Source of the DNA: Chlorobaculum sp. 24CR
GTDB taxonomy: Bacteria > Bacteroidota > Chlorobiia > Chlorobiales > Chlorobiaceae
NCBI RefSeq assembly: GCF_004118635.1
Contig: NZ_SDGU01000002.1
Location: 1-62,441 of the forward strand
Direction: 5' to 3'
DNA length: 62,441 bases
Positions 1 through 11,300 of this stretch are shown here, in pieces. The translations under genes and the position numbers were made by a program. Positions within the stretch are counted from its first letter, which is position 1; every line of letters starts with the position of its first letter. The notes beneath the pieces were generated by a model. It did not search any database. It saw nothing but the letters and a program-made list of their open reading frames with translations, and had not been told where the DNA came from.

Positions 1-853
1 CAAGGTCGAGAAATTGAGTATAAAAAGTTGCATTCACAGCAGCTCCAACTCTTCTAAATACCTCGAAGCTCTGCTTCGAGGATCCTTTATTTGAGAACGC
101 TAAAGTCGAATCGTTATCAATGGGGGTGGAGAAACTTCGGTCAGACACAAGTGGGCGTTTATCAGTATGCTCACCAGTATAGGTGAAAATAAATGCCGAA
201 AGATAATTTGATGGCTTAAAGTAGAGAGAGTTAATAATTGACTCTAACATATTTAGAGAAAGGGGTTTTAAGGGTGTTAAAAGCATAAATAAAACGTGCA
301 GCCACTTTTCATAGTGACTATTACTTATCCCCAACTTCTCACAAAGATACTTTTGGTGTGGTTTTTGACCCTTCTTAATTCTCTCACAGACCTCATTCAA
401 AAAAGGGTCGGTAGGATGATGAGCCGCTAATAACCCAACAGTGTTTAGTGTTTTTTGTATACAATAAGGATTGCGAAATGAGTTTAATAACTTTGCTTTA
501 AAAATATTATCCAGTTCGTCCGATAAATTTTTCTGACGCTGACCAATTTTGATTAAAAGTTTTTTTGTGCTCTCTGCAATCATATTTTCATATGATTGAA
601 AAAGCGATTCAAGGTTAGCTCTTACCTCTTTATCTTTCACGTCAAAACTAAAAAGGTCATCAAGAGCAAGTGCTTTATCTACAGCTCTTCCTTTTTCAGA
701 AAGTAAATCAACTTGATATTTTTCTCTATTGATTACGTTAAACTCAAATATCTTAAAGTTAGACTGCTTCTGCGCATCAGGATTGCACGCATTTAACCTA
801 AGTTCCGCTTGTGAAACAAAATGCTGAGCCTTTGTATGGTTTTGAATTTTCAT
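1..853 (-). CDS. Hypothetical protein, N-terminal part (cut by window edge)
   Basis: Translating the minus strand from the ATG at 851-853 gives 284 uninterrupted codons to the window edge, so the gene continues to the left. The protein begins MKIQNHTKAQHFVSQAEL and is mostly charged and helical, with no signal peptide. The N-terminus faintly recalls DUF4238 proteins, which start with an HxVPxxYL-like motif, but I do not assign it. Base composition is strongly AT-rich with A/T-ending codons, unlike the bacteriochlorophyll genes beside it, so recent acquisition is likely. I see no good Shine-Dalgarno before the ATG. It converges on nothing: bchE, also minus strand, lies upstream with its own terminator. 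Confidence 0.7.
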   Translation of the reverse strand, partial: MKIQNHTKAQHFVSQAELRLNACNPDAQKQSNFKIFEFNVINREKYQVDLLSEKGRAVDKALALDDLFSFDVKDKEVRANLESLFQSYENMIAESTKKLLIKIGQRQKNLSDELDNIFKAKLLNSFRNPYCIQKTLNTVGLLAAHHPTDPFLNEVCERIKKGQKPHQKYLCEKLGISNSHYEKWLHVLFMLLTPLKPLSLNMLESIINSLYFKPSNYLSAFIFTYTGEHTDKRPLVSDRSFSTPIDNDSTLAFSNKGSSKQSFEVFRRVGAAVNATFYTQFLDL

Positions 854-954
854 AAGCGGATGGATTGGTGTTGGAAATGGGCCTTCCATTATCGAGAAAG
901 CTATAAAATATATATCTCTCCTGGTTTATAATTCCCGTATTTCTGAAAAACCAC

Positions 955-979
955 AAAACCCGCCGGAGTGGCGGGTTTT
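955..979 (-). terminator. Rho-independent-like terminator after bchE
   Basis: A perfect 10-bp stem (955-964 with 970-979) closes a 5-base loop and ends in a short T tract on the minus strand. It lies 39 bases beyond the bchE stop codon and marks the end of the bchH-bchM-bchE transcript, separating it from the AT-rich gene at the window edge. Confidence 0.85.
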
Positions 980-1017
980 GCTGTTGGTATCGGGCGCTCT
1001 CGCTCTCTCTCTGCCTG

Positions 1018-2658
1018 TCAGCAGTTGCGGATGGTATCGGAGGTGCGATCCTTGATCGTTGACTCGTCAAACTCGTCCCAGTTGTGTTCCTGGTGTTCGC
1101 GCTGGTAGCCGGCTTCCTTGAGGCCGAAGCTCATGTCGGCGACCATTTCGGGCCTCAGCTCTTTGAGGTTCTTTACCTCGGCCTGCGTCAGAATCCTTGA
1201 CTTGTCGAAGCCGAGGTCGATCTCGATCTTGCGGTTCTTGGTCTTGACGCGGTCGATGTCGTAGAACCGCTTGGTGAGCGTGGTCTGCGCGAAGGCCTTC
1301 AGGCAGCCGAGCATGTACTTGCGCACATACGGGTCCTTGATCCACGGATAGCTGAAGAAGGTCTTGCGTGCGTAGAAGCGTCCGTACGATTTCAGCACAC
1401 CCTTGAGCACATCCTCGCGCTCCATGTTGTCGGGCTTGATGATCGGCGAAACGAAGTTGTAGCGCGAGTAGTCACGCACTTCGACGCGGTCGCCAAGCTC
1501 CTTGAAGAGGTCGGAGAAGGGCCACGGAGTGTAGATCGTCCAGTTGGCCATGTCCGGATCCCAGTCCTTGCAGAGCTGGTAGGTCTCTTCGATGGTCTCC
1601 GGGGTTTCGTGCTCGAGACCCATCACGAACTGCGCTTCGGCCACGATGCCGTTCTTCTGGAGCAGCTTGATGGCGTACTTGTTCTCCTCGATGGTCGTCT
1701 CTTTGCGGAAACGGTTCAGGTTCATCTGGCTGGCGGCCTCGGTGCCAAGAGAAACGTGCACCAGACCGGCCTTGCGGAAGAACGGCAAGAGGTCTTCGTC
1801 ACGCATGATGTCGGTCACGCGGGTGTTGATGCCCCAGGTGACGTCCAGCTTGCGGTCGATGAGCTCCTGGCAGAGAGAGACGAACTTCTGCTTGTTGATG
1901 GTCGGCTCCTCGTCGGCGAGGATGAAGAATCCGACGTTGTACTTTTTGACGAGGATTTCGATCTCGTCAACGAAAAATTTCGGGCTGCGGGCGCGGTAGC
2001 GGCGCCAGAACTGCCACTGCGAGCAGAAGGTGCAGGTGAACGGGCAGCCTCGCGCGAAGTTCGGTACGGCAAGGCGGCAGTTCAGCGGGGTGTAGATGTA
2101 TTTGTCCCAGTCGTAGAGGCTCCAGTCCGGCGAGAGGGTGTCGAGATCTTCGATGACGGGGTGGGCCGCCGTGGCGAACACTTCGCCTTTTTCATCGATG
2201 TAGGCGATACCGGTGATGTCGCCGCGAGTCTCTTTGTCGTTACCCGCCGCGATTGCTTTCATGAGATTGACGGTAACCTCTTCGCCTTCGCCACGAACGA
2301 CGTAATCGGTCTCCGGAGCCTCGGTGAGCACCTGCGGGTACATGAAGGTGGAGTGAATGCCGCCCATGATGGTGCGGATATTCTTGTTGACCTTCTTGGC
2401 GGTCTTCATGATGTCCTGCGCCTTGAAAATCGAAGGGGTGATATTGGTGGTCATCACCACATCCGGCTGGTTTTTGCGGATGATCTCCTCAATGGTGTCA
2501 TCGGGCAGGTCGTCGGCCATTGCATCCACAAATTTCACCTGATTGAAGCCAGCCTGCTTCAAAGCTCCGCCGATGTAGGCAACCCAGCTTGGTGTCCAGT
2601 TGCCAGCAATCTCGGCACCGCCTGAGTGATAATTCGGCTGAATCATCAGAATCTTCAT
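1018..2658 (-). CDS. bchE: Mg-protoporphyrin IX monomethyl ester oxidative cyclase (anaerobic), BchE
   Basis: This 546-residue protein has an N-terminal cobalamin-binding-like domain (about residues 1-190, starting MKILMIQPNYHSGG) followed by a radical-SAM domain with the CxxxCxxC cluster motif CPFTCTFC near residue 205. That architecture and length match BchE, the oxygen-independent cyclase that makes the isocyclic ring E of (bacterio)chlorophyll in anaerobes, using SAM, a 4Fe-4S cluster and a cobalamin cofactor. The ATG at 2656-2658 is preceded by a strong GGAGGG-type ribosome binding site. It is the last gene of bchH-bchM-bchE, and bchM makes its substrate. The 193-bp gap to bchM could hold an extra promoter. 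Dependence on B12 is family knowledge; the cluster motif is seen directly. Confidence 0.95.
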   Translation of the reverse strand: MKILMIQPNYHSGGAEIAGNWTPSWVAYIGGALKQAGFNQVKFVDAMADDLPDDTIEEIIRKNQPDVVMTTNITPSIFKAQDIMKTAKKVNKNIRTIMGGIHSTFMYPQVLTEAPETDYVVRGEGEEVTVNLMKAIAAGNDKETRGDITGIAYIDEKGEVFATAAHPVIEDLDTLSPDWSLYDWDKYIYTPLNCRLAVPNFARGCPFTCTFCSQWQFWRRYRARSPKFFVDEIEILVKKYNVGFFILADEEPTINKQKFVSLCQELIDRKLDVTWGINTRVTDIMRDEDLLPFFRKAGLVHVSLGTEAASQMNLNRFRKETTIEENKYAIKLLQKNGIVAEAQFVMGLEHETPETIEETYQLCKDWDPDMANWTIYTPWPFSDLFKELGDRVEVRDYSRYNFVSPIIKPDNMEREDVLKGVLKSYGRFYARKTFFSYPWIKDPYVRKYMLGCLKAFAQTTLTKRFYDIDRVKTKNRKIEIDLGFDKSRILTQAEVKNLKELRPEMVADMSFGLKEAGYQREHQEHNWDEFDESTIKDRTSDTIRNC

Positions 2659-2851
2659 CTGTTTCCACCCTCCGGATAGGTTGTTGTGTACGATTTCTGT
2701 TGTATCGGCATGTCGTTACACGCTTATCATGCAACACCGTGCACGCGGTAAAAAATTTCTTGAACTTCTAATTTACAACTTATTCCATAAAATTCCTGAT
2801 CTGAATTCAGCATCCACGCCCCTGAGCAGGCTTTTCACGGTCTTAATGCGT

Positions 2852-3550
2852 TCAGCGGCGATCCACATGCATCAGCATGGTGTGGTAGAAGCCGAAGCTT
2901 ATCTTCTGCTGGCTGACGATCTTGAGGCCGAGCTTGCCAAGCACCCGCTGCATCTCCTTGTCCTTTATCATCTGAATGGTGGTGCGGCGCTCTTTTTTCG
3001 GGAAGAAGCCGCCGATCCAGTGCTGGAAGGCGAGGATGTTGTTGAACGGCGCGTAGGTGAAGATGATCGGGCCTTTGGTGAGGCTTGCCAGGTTGCTGAA
3101 GGCGTGGGCGAATCCTTCCGCCGGGTAGTGGATCAGTACGTCGAAGCAGACTACGGCATCGAACGTACCCGACACCGATTCGATGGAGCTTACTTCAAAC
3201 TCGACGTTACCCGCCACGCCAGCTTTTTGGGCATCGTCGCGTGTCTTGTTGACCATCTGCTCGGCGATGTCGGCGGCCTTGACGCGGTAGCCGCTCTTGG
3301 CGAGGCGGATGGTGAACAGGCCGGTGCCACATCCGGCGTCGAGAATCTTCGAGCCTTTGGCGAGGCCGGTTTTCTGGAGCCATTCAAACGCTTTGTCCAT
3401 CATGACCGCGTGGCCCTGCCGGACGGTGGAGCGGACGGTGGAGAGCTTGTCGTCGCCGTAAATCGATGCCCAGCGCTGGAAGCCCTGGCCATTGAAATAG
3501 GACTGAAGCATCTTTTTGTGTTCCTCGACGTTGAATGATGGGCTGCTCAT
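2852..3550 (-). CDS. bchM: Mg-protoporphyrin IX O-methyltransferase, BchM
   Basis: The 232-residue product carries a class I SAM methyltransferase fold, with motif I ([11 protein letters not shown]) near residues 69-79 and a second acidic segment ([10 protein letters not shown]) near 140. The C-terminal [11 protein letters not shown] region is typical of the BchM/ChlM family. The enzyme methylates the ring-C propionate of Mg-protoporphyrin IX, giving the substrate for BchE, the next gene downstream. It starts 43 bases after the bchH stop and is almost certainly co-transcribed with it. Length is normal for the family. Confidence 0.93.
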   Translation of the reverse strand: MSSPSFNVEEHKKMLQSYFNGQGFQRWASIYGDDKLSTVRSTVRQGHAVMMDKAFEWLQKTGLAKGSKILDAGCGTGLFTIRLAKSGYRVKAADIAEQMVNKTRDDAQKAGVAGNVEFEVSSIESVSGTFDAVVCFDVLIHYPAEGFAHAFSNLASLTKGPIIFTYAPFNNILAFQHWIGGFFPKKERRTTIQMIKDKEMQRVLGKLGLKIVSQQKISFGFYHTMLMHVDRR

Positions 3551-3592
3551 GGTGCTGTTTCGTGGTTGATGTTGGTTGTCGCCCGCGTCCGG

Positions 3593-6500
3593 TCAAGCCT
3601 CCGGGGTGTGGGCGCCTTCGATTTTTGTTTCAAGTTCTTCGTACAGTTCCTGCAACTGTTCGATCGTGCCTTCGTCTGCCTCCCAGAAGCCTCGTGAACT
3701 GGCTTCGAGCAGACGCCGGGTCATTGCCATGGTGGCGTTGGGGTTGAGCGCCGCCATGCGTTCCAGCATGTCGCGGTCTTGCAGGAAGGTCTCCGTGAAC
3801 TGCTGGTATGTCCAGTTTTTGACCGCCGAGGCGGTTGCGCTCCACCCGTAAGTGTTGGTCAGGTGCGCCTCGATCTCCCGGACTCCTTCGTAGCCATGTT
3901 CGATCATGGCCTCGTACCACTTCGGGTTCAGGAGCTTGGTGCGGGCTTCGAGGGCGACCATCTTCTCCAGCGAGCGGATCTTCTGGCCCTTGCCGAATCC
4001 GCCGGTGTCGCCGACCATGACCTTCGGCTTGGAGCCGCCGAGCAGCTCGACCGATTTCGAGACGCCGCCAAGATACTCATAATAGTGGTCAATATCAGAC
4101 AATCCGATCTCGAAACTGTCGATATTTTGAAAGGTCAATGTAACATTTTTCAGCGCGGAACGTAAGATTTCCGGACTTTCCCGCCAGTCGCCCTCCGGCG
4201 AGAAGGCGAAGCTCTTGCGGTTGACGAAGGCGTCGGCGAGCTGCTGCTCCTCTTCCCAGGTGCTGCTCTCGACGAGGTGGTTGACGTTCGAGCCGTAACT
4301 GCCGGGGGCGTTGGAGTAGATTCTGCCCGCCGCGTCGTCCTCCGAAATTCCGAGTTCCGAGGCCTGCTGGCGGACGTGCTTGCGGATTAAGTTCATCGAC
4401 TCCGGCTCGTCGGCCACTGCGGCCAGCCGGACGGCGCGGTCGAGCAGGCGCACCTGGTGGGAGAGCAGGTCGCGGAAGATGCCGCTGACCGTCACCACGA
4501 TGTCGATGCGGGGGCGACCGAGCTTTTCGAGCGGGATCAGCTCCACGTCGCCGATCTTGCCAAGCTCGTCGGTTTTCGTCCGCGCTCCCAGCAGCGCGAG
4601 CGCCTGCGCCACGCCTTCGCCGTCGCTTTTGAGATTGTCCGTTCCCCACAGGATGAGCGCGATCGACTCCGGCAGCTCGCCGGTTTCGCGCTTGTACTGC
4701 GCCAGCAGCTCCTCCGCGGAGCGCTCTCCGGCTTTCGTGGCGAAGGGGGTCGGGATGCTGTACGGGTCGAGGCTGTGGATGTTGCGGCCCGTCGGCACGA
4801 TCGACGGGTTGCGCACCAGGTCGTTGCCCGGCGATGGCGGGATATAGGCTCCGGCGAGCGCTTGCGTGACCGCCTCGATCTCGCGGTTTTCGAGCAGGGC
4901 GGCGAGAATGCCGTTCAGGAAGTGCCAGAGTTTGTCGAGTTGGCGGGGTTTGACGTTCGCCGATTTCTGGAGCCAGGCGCTCGCCTCGTCCATTCGGACG
5001 GTGAGCGTGCCTTCGAAGAGCGTGGCGGTCGAGACGCCCGTGGGCAGCGTCGCGGGCAGCTTGCCGACGAAGCGCTTCACCGCTCCATGGCAGATCGAGG
5101 TGACCTTCTGCCACGACTCCCGCAGTTCCATCGCCTCTTCGTGCCGCTCGGCGAGCCGGTCGTAGTCGAGCTTCAATCCCGCGCAGACCAGCTCCGGCAG
5201 CGAGCGGTTGTCGAGTTCGGGCCGTGCATGGCTGACGAGCAACGCGAGGTTATCGACAAGGCTCTCCGCCGTCGGCGGCTGGCCGAACACGTGCAGGCCG
5301 AGCGGAATCATGCGCTCCTCGATCAGGTACAGCTCGTTGTTGAGCCAGGTGATATAATTTTCGTCGCCCATCGCTTCGTCCGCGCGGTCGAGATCGAGCG
5401 TCCCGGCCAGCTCACGGATCTCTGCCAGCGCCTCGCTTGACGGGCGGCTGCGCCACGAGCCGACCAGCTCCCGGAGCTGGCGCATTCCCTTGTACAGTCC
5501 GGCGTGTTCGAGCGGAGGCGCCATGTAGCTTACCAGCGTCGCCAGGCCGCGCCGCTTGGCAATCGCGCCTTCGCTCGGATTGTTGACGCAGTAGCAGTAA
5601 AAGTGCGGCAACGCCCCGATGAGCCGCTTCGGCCAGCACTCCTGCGACAGGCCGACCTGCTTGCCCGGCATGAACTCCAGCGCTCCGTGCGTGCCGAAGT
5701 GCAAGAGCGCGTCTGCCCGGAACTCGTGGTCGAGCCACGAGTAGAAGGCCGCGAAGGCGTGGTTCGGCGCGGCGTCTTTGGCCATGAGCAGCCGCATCGG
5801 GTCGCGCTCGTAGCCGAACGAGGGCTGCTGGCCGACGAAGAGGTTGCCGAACATCGCGCCGAGAATGTGGAAGCGGCTGCCGTCGTTGAGCAGCTCGCCG
5901 GGCGCGTCGCCCCAGAACGGCTCGATGCGCTCGTAGCCCGGAAAGGCTTTGCGGTACTGCTCGACCGGGTAGTGTGCCGCCACGTTGCCGTCGGTGCCGA
6001 AGACGAGCCGGTTGCCTTCGAGCAGCTTGTCGCGCAGCGCATCGACCGACGCCGGGAGGTCGATCTGGTAGCCCTCCTCCTTCAGCTTGCGCATGAGCCG
6101 CAACAGGCTCTCGAAGACATCGAGGAAGGCCGCCGTGCCCGCGTTGCCGAGGTTCGGCGGAAAGTTGAAGAGCACGATGGCGAGCTTCTTGTCCGCATTG
6201 GCTTTGCGCCGCAGCCGCACCAGCCGGGCGACGCGGTCGGCCAGGGCGCGGGTCTCCGATTCGAGCGGCAGGGTGCGGTCGCTGCCCTCTTCGAGTCCGG
6301 CGAAGACGTGCGGCTCGATGGCTCCGTCAAGCTCCGGCACGGCCACGCTGAGCGCAGTCTGGAGCGGCGTCAGGCCGAGGTTGTTCTCCCGCCAGTGGCT
6401 GATCGGCTGGAAGGCGAGCGGGATGAGGTTGAAGCAGGGCACGCCGATTTTCTTCAGGATGCTGACCGCCTCCGCCGAGCGGGTCTCCGCCGGGCCGCCT

Positions 6501-7429
6501 ACCAGCGAGAAGCCGGTGGCGTTGACGACGAGATCGATCGGCATCGACTCGCTGCTGGCCGGATCGAAAAAGCCTTCGAGCGCCGGACGAAAGTCAAGCC
6601 CGCCGCTGTAAGCGATGCAGCACGGCACCTCACGCGACTCCAGTTCACGGAGCAGATTGATGATGTGCAGCATGTTTTCGGAGAGCAGCGTGGCGCGCAT
6701 GACGAGGATCGCCACTTGTCCCGTTCCCGTGGCAGGCCTGTTTTTGCGCTGCCACTCCCGGAGCTCGTAAGTAGTTGAAAAGGGCTTGCCCGCATCGGGA
6801 TGGTAGAGCGCCGTGTCGGGATAGAAGATCGGGTCGTTCTGCGGCAACTGTCCCTTGTAGCCAGGAATATACCGGTCGATGAGCAGGCACAGGAAGCGCC
6901 GCATGTTCTCTTTCGAGCCGTTCAGCCAGAACTGGTGCGCCGAGATAAAGGTGTGGATGTCGCGCGCCTTACCGGGGATGTGCTTCATCAGCTTGCCGAC
7001 ATTGCGCACCAGCGAGAGCTGCCGCTGGCTTTCGGAGCTGCCGTGCGCCGGTTTGAGCTTCGAGGCGAGCTGTTTGAAGATGCCCTGCTGCTTCTCCTCC
7101 TCCGCGTTTTTCTGGAGCGAGAATTTGCCGACGCGGGTCTGGTTGATGAGCGCCGGGTTGCTGGTAATCATGCAGACCGGGCAGGCGGCGGTTTCGAGCA
7201 ACGCTTCGAGCGGGCGCACGATCTCTTCGCTGAAGAGCATCGAGCCAAAGATGAAGTCAGCGCCGGGAATTTCGCGTTCGAGCTTCTCCCAGGTGTTGCG
7301 GCTGTGGTTGAGGCCGAGGTTGAACATCGAGACATCGAGGTCGAGCGAGAACTCGCGGCTCAGCTCGGCAGCCGCCGACTTGAGCACGCTGTTGTTGGTC
7401 GGCTCCATGGTGATGAACAGAAATCGCAT
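3593..7429 (-). CDS. bchH: Magnesium chelatase large subunit BchH (BchH/BchS/BchT family)
   Basis: This 1278-residue protein is full length for the porphyrin-binding subunit of Mg-chelatase (CobN/BchH superfamily). Recognisable stretches include the [19 protein letters not shown] block around residue 570 and the conserved [13 protein letters not shown] block around residue 625. With BchI and BchD, which are not in this window, it inserts Mg2+ into protoporphyrin IX. Green sulfur bacteria encode three paralogues, BchH, BchS and BchT. I call this one BchH because it sits directly upstream of bchM, as I recall for Chlorobaculum tepidum; the family call is firm, the paralogue name less so. The paralogue at 8350-12153 lies just upstream, separated by a small membrane-protein gene. 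Confidence 0.85.
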   Translation of the reverse strand: MRFLFITMEPTNNSVLKSAAAELSREFSLDLDVSMFNLGLNHSRNTWEKLEREIPGADFIFGSMLFSEEIVRPLEALLETAACPVCMITSNPALINQTRVGKFSLQKNAEEEKQQGIFKQLASKLKPAHGSSESQRQLSLVRNVGKLMKHIPGKARDIHTFISAHQFWLNGSKENMRRFLCLLIDRYIPGYKGQLPQNDPIFYPDTALYHPDAGKPFSTTYELREWQRKNRPATGTGQVAILVMRATLLSENMLHIINLLRELESREVPCCIAYSGGLDFRPALEGFFDPASSESMPIDLVVNATGFSLVGGPAETRSAEAVSILKKIGVPCFNLIPLAFQPISHWRENNLGLTPLQTALSVAVPELDGAIEPHVFAGLEEGSDRTLPLESETRALADRVARLVRLRRKANADKKLAIVLFNFPPNLGNAGTAAFLDVFESLLRLMRKLKEEGYQIDLPASVDALRDKLLEGNRLVFGTDGNVAAHYPVEQYRKAFPGYERIEPFWGDAPGELLNDGSRFHILGAMFGNLFVGQQPSFGYERDPMRLLMAKDAAPNHAFAAFYSWLDHEFRADALLHFGTHGALEFMPGKQVGLSQECWPKRLIGALPHFYCYCVNNPSEGAIAKRRGLATLVSYMAPPLEHAGLYKGMRQLRELVGSWRSRPSSEALAEIRELAGTLDLDRADEAMGDENYITWLNNELYLIEERMIPLGLHVFGQPPTAESLVDNLALLVSHARPELDNRSLPELVCAGLKLDYDRLAERHEEAMELRESWQKVTSICHGAVKRFVGKLPATLPTGVSTATLFEGTLTVRMDEASAWLQKSANVKPRQLDKLWHFLNGILAALLENREIEAVTQALAGAYIPPSPGNDLVRNPSIVPTGRNIHSLDPYSIPTPFATKAGERSAEELLAQYKRETGELPESIALILWGTDNLKSDGEGVAQALALLGARTKTDELGKIGDVELIPLEKLGRPRIDIVVTVSGIFRDLLSHQVRLLDRAVRLAAVADEPESMNLIRKHVRQQASELGISEDDAAGRIYSNAPGSYGSNVNHLVESSTWEEEQQLADAFVNRKSFAFSPEGDWRESPEILRSALKNVTLTFQNIDSFEIGLSDIDHYYEYLGGVSKSVELLGGSKPKVMVGDTGGFGKGQKIRSLEKMVALEARTKLLNPKWYEAMIEHGYEGVREIEAHLTNTYGWSATASAVKNWTYQQFTETFLQDRDMLERMAALNPNATMAMTRRLLEASSRGFWEADEGTIEQLQELYEELETKIEGAHTPEA

Positions 7430-7629
7430 AGATCAAATCCTGTTACCCTGCATTGAAAAGGTCTCGCCCAAAATGGCGTTCTGGCCATATGGCGTGTCAG
7501 TCCGCAATTGCTTTGACGGCCAGAAAAGGAGTTACGGCGGCTCGTGACCGATGCTGTTTCGCCCGGTAAGCAAAGCATCGGCATCGGCTGCCATTTGGCG
7601 AAGCGCGGGCGCTTCGCACTGCTCCGGGG

Positions 7630-8046
7630 CTAATTCAGCAGGACAGGATTCTGTTCGAGAAGGTTGCAGGGGCGGAGCAATCGACGGTTGCCGTCGAGGC
7701 AATGAGAGTGGCGCTCGTTGCCGGAGAGGAGGTGTCGGGCGAGCGTCGTCAAGGGATGGATCGCCGCGCAAGCGTGGCTGGCGGCGGCGCGCCGGTGCGA
7801 GAGGGTAGTTGCCGCACTGTTCGGAAAAAGCAGCGTGCCGGAGAGCACTCTCAGTTCGCGGTGTCGGCCGTTCAGATCGACAGTTTTCTCAAAGGCGACC
7901 GAATCGTGGTCGCGACTTTTCGATTTATTGCTGAACGAGGAGGTTTTCAGCATCAGCCCGTACCCGAGCACCGAGACCACGAAAAACAGTGCTATCTCGA
8001 AAACGCGGAGAATATTTCTGCCGATGGTATGTTTTCGGGTGTGCAT
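7630..8046 (-). CDS. Small membrane-anchored protein between the two Mg-chelatase paralogues
   Basis: A 138-codon ORF fills part of the gap between bchS and bchH. Residues about 12-33 form one hydrophobic segment (VFEIALFFVVSVLGYGL), consistent with a single membrane anchor. The rest is polar and rich in Arg, His, Ser and Leu, with no domain I recognise. The frame ends codons mostly in G or C, as neighbouring real genes do, which supports coding. I see no clear ribosome binding site before the ATG at 8044-8046. Co-transcription with the bch genes and a role in tetrapyrrole metabolism are guesses from position only. A frameshifted longer protein is possible because a second open frame covers 7532-7771. 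Confidence 0.5.
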   Translation of the reverse strand: MHTRKHTIGRNILRVFEIALFFVVSVLGYGLMLKTSSFSNKSKSRDHDSVAFEKTVDLNGRHRELRVLSGTLLFPNSAATTLSHRRAAASHACAAIHPLTTLARHLLSGNERHSHCLDGNRRLLRPCNLLEQNPVLLN

Positions 8047-8290
8047 AAACTGGTTTTATGAACGCGCTATTCACTCGCTCCACGTAAATAGCGGGTCGCG
8101 ATTACATCATGCAGGGAGGCGTACTTTTCCCTCGATCCTGACTGACGACAGAGAGATGAAATGCCTTTGAACATTGATAATATATCAAACAAAGTCCTGA
8201 AAGCGAAGATGCGACCTTCTGCGGCGCGGTCGTTTGGCGGCGGTTGGTTGTGGTACTGAAGTAATATTTTTTAAAAAAGGGGGATCGGGC

Positions 8291-8319
8291 AAAAAAAGAA
8301 AGGCTCCTGTTTCAGAGCC
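8291..8319 (-). terminator. Terminator after bchS
   Basis: The minus strand reads a GGCTC/GAGCC stem (8315-8319 with 8302-8306) followed by a run of T residues (the A run at 8291-8301). It lies about 30 bases beyond the bchS stop codon, so at least part of bchS transcription ends here and bchH probably has its own promoter in 7430-8290. Confidence 0.75.
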
Positions 8320-8349
8320 CTTCTTATATGATCGTTATGTGCTGACTTG

Positions 8350-11300
8350 TCAGACCTCGATGCCTTCGAGCCGATCTTCCAGGTCGGAGTAGATCTCCTG
8401 AAGCTTCTCGATGGTGTCGGGATCGGCGGCCCACATGCCGCGTCCGCTCGCTTCGAGCATTCTGCCGACGATGTTTTTGAAGGCTTTTGGATTGAGCTTC
8501 ATGAGCTTGTCGCGCATGGCCGGATCGAAGGCGTAGGTTTGCGCGGCCTCTTTATAGACCCAGTCGTCAACGCCCTTGGTGACGGCGTCCCAGCCGAGCA
8601 TGTAGGTAAAGCGGTTGCTGATCTCCGTCGCGCCGCTGTGGCCCTGGGCGAGCATTCCCTCGAACCACTTCGGGTTGAGCAGCTTGGTGCGAAACTCCAC
8701 CTTGAGCGCTTTTTCGGCGTCGTCAACCTTGATGTCCGCCGTGTAGGTTTCGACGTAGTTCAGCTTCACGTTGTCGCCTTTCGGGTTGCGGCGTCGGGCC
8801 GAAAGCTGCAATGCGCCTGACGAGGAGAAGTAGCGGTCGATGTCGGAAATGCCGTACTCCGCCGAGTCCACCTGCTGCACGACGCGATCGACAGTGCAGA
8901 GCAGGTTCTTGAGAATGTCGCTCTGCTCGTCGCCGTAGCGGTTGCCGCCGTAGGCGAAGCCGGTGCGCTTGACGAACATGTTGTCGAGATCCTCTTCCGA
9001 TTCCCATGCGGAGTCTTCGACCAGCTCGTCGATCTGCGAGCCGTAGGTTCCGGGGGCCTGGGTGAAGAGGCGCGAGGTGGCGCTTTCAAAGTCCTTGCCC
9101 TGCGCGAGGGCCTCATCCACATGCTTCTTGATGTGGTTCATCTCCGCCGGTTCGATGGCTTTTGCGGCGTCCTTGACCAGCTTGTCGAGGTGATCGACCA
9201 GCACCCCGAAGGTGTCGCGGAAGATCGAGCTGATCTGAATCAGCACGTCGATTCTCGGACGGCCCAGCTTTTCGAGCGGCACGAGCCGGTAGTGGCTGAT
9301 CTTGTTCTGAGCGTCGTAGGCCGGTTCGGCACCCATGAGCGCGATGATGACCGCCACGGCTTCGCCCTTGCTCTTGATGGTGTCCAAGCCCCAGAGCACC
9401 TGCGCGATGGTTTCGGGATACTCGCCGTTGTTCTCGTCGCGATGCTTCTGGATGATGGTGTCGGCAATCTGCTTGCCGCGCTTGAAGGCCAGCTCCGAAG
9501 GAATTCTCCACGGGTCGATGGCGTGGATGTTGCGGCCGGTCGGCAAGACGGAGGCGCCGTCGCGAACCAGGTCGCCGCCGGGGCCGGAGGGGAGGTACTC
9601 GCCGTTCAGTGCGCGCACGAAGCTCTGCATCTCGTGGCTGTTGTCCTTGAGACCTTGCTTCAGGGCCGCGCCCTCCTGCAATGCGGTGTTGATCGCCTCG
9701 GCCATCTCTTCGTTGGCCCTCGCTCCGCCGGTCAGCACGCTGAATACATTCCCGGCGTTCGAGTTGTCGAAAATGGCCTTCTCGATGAACTCACGGGTAA
9801 TGTCATCGACTTTTTCCCTGACTTTGAGTGCTTTCGGATCACCTTTGCGGGACCTGGTGGCCAGTGCGGCATAGTCGCCCCAGGTGGAACTCTCGCCGAT
9901 AGCCTGCATGATGACCGATGGCAGCGAGCGTTCGTTGCCGCGAACCTTCAGGTACTCGGAAATTGTGGTGACTTGGGTCGCCATCTCCGGAGTTTCGCCG
10001 AACACGTGCAGCGCGTTCGAGATGAGCTTGGTTTCGAGTTCAAGCATGTAGATATACAGGCGACTGATGTAATCGCTGAATGCTTCGCCTTCAATTCTCG
10101 GACAGTCGTCGCTCAGGTTGAGGTTTTCGGCCTTTTCGAGTATGGCCATCTCGGTTTCGACATCGACGATCTTTTCGAGGCCGCGCTCGCGGTAGTCGTT
10201 GAGCATGTCCTTGAAGGTCGGCAGCTCCTTGTACAAGCCGGCGCGGGAGAGCGGCGGAATGTTGTGCGAAATCATGGTTGCGTAGCCGCGGCGCTTGGCG
10301 ATGTTAGCCTCGCTGGGGTTGTTGACCGGGTAGATGTAGAAGTGCGGCACCTCGCCGAGCAGCGCGTCTGGCCAGCAGTCGCCGGTGACGCCGAGCTGGA
10401 GGCCAGGCATCCACTCGACCGTGCCGTGCATACCGACGTGCACGAGCGCGTGCGCGCCGAACTCGCGGCTGATCCAGCGGTAGAAGGCGATGTACTGGTG
10501 GTGCGGTGTGTTCTCCTTGTCGAAGAGCAGGCGCATCGGGTCGCCCTGAATGCCGAGGCGCGGCTGGACGCCGATGAAGACGTTGCCGAGCGTCAGGCCG
10601 CCGAGGAACATTCTGTCGGGGCCGACCGGGGCGATTTCGCCGGGGAAGCCGCTCCATCGGGCCTCGATGCGCTCGCGCTCGCGGTCAGTGGTGATGGCGT
10701 TGAAGGTCTGGCGGTCGATGGCGAAACAATCTTTTTCGTGCGCCTGGATTTCGTAATCGGTGGCGCGGTCGAGCATGGCCAGCAGCGCTTCCGGAGATTC
10801 CGGGAGTTCGCCGACGTTGTAGCCCTCGTTCTGCAAGCGCTGCAACATTTTATAGAGGCTCTTCGGCACGTCGAGCAAGGCGGCGCTCGCTTTGCGGCCC
10901 ATACCGGGCGGATAGTCATAGACCACAAAGGCGACCTTCTTGTCGCGGTTCGCGGTGTGGCGCAGCTCGGAGAATTTCTTGGCGAGGGTTGAGAGGCGGT
11001 CGAGACGGTCGGGCACGGTGTGCAGGCGGCCATCCTTGATTGCGCCGAGCACCACCGGGCAGACCGCGCCGTCCATCTCCGGAAGGGCGTAGGTCATGGC
11101 CGACTGCAACGGCACGACGCCCTGCGTTTTCCACGAGTTGATATCCTGGATAAAGAGCGGCTGGGAGACGACGTACGGCGCGTTGAGCTTGCCGAGAATC
11201 TCCTCGCGCGCGGCAGCCGAAGCGCCCGGCGTCGTGGCGCCCGCGGGACCGCCGACGAAGCCGAAGCCCATCATGTTGATGAGCATGTCAATTTTGGTGT

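Noticed and set aside
9121-10992. Plus-strand open frame of 623 codons
   Set aside because: It is the mirror of bchS. The bchS frame has family motifs and this one has none.
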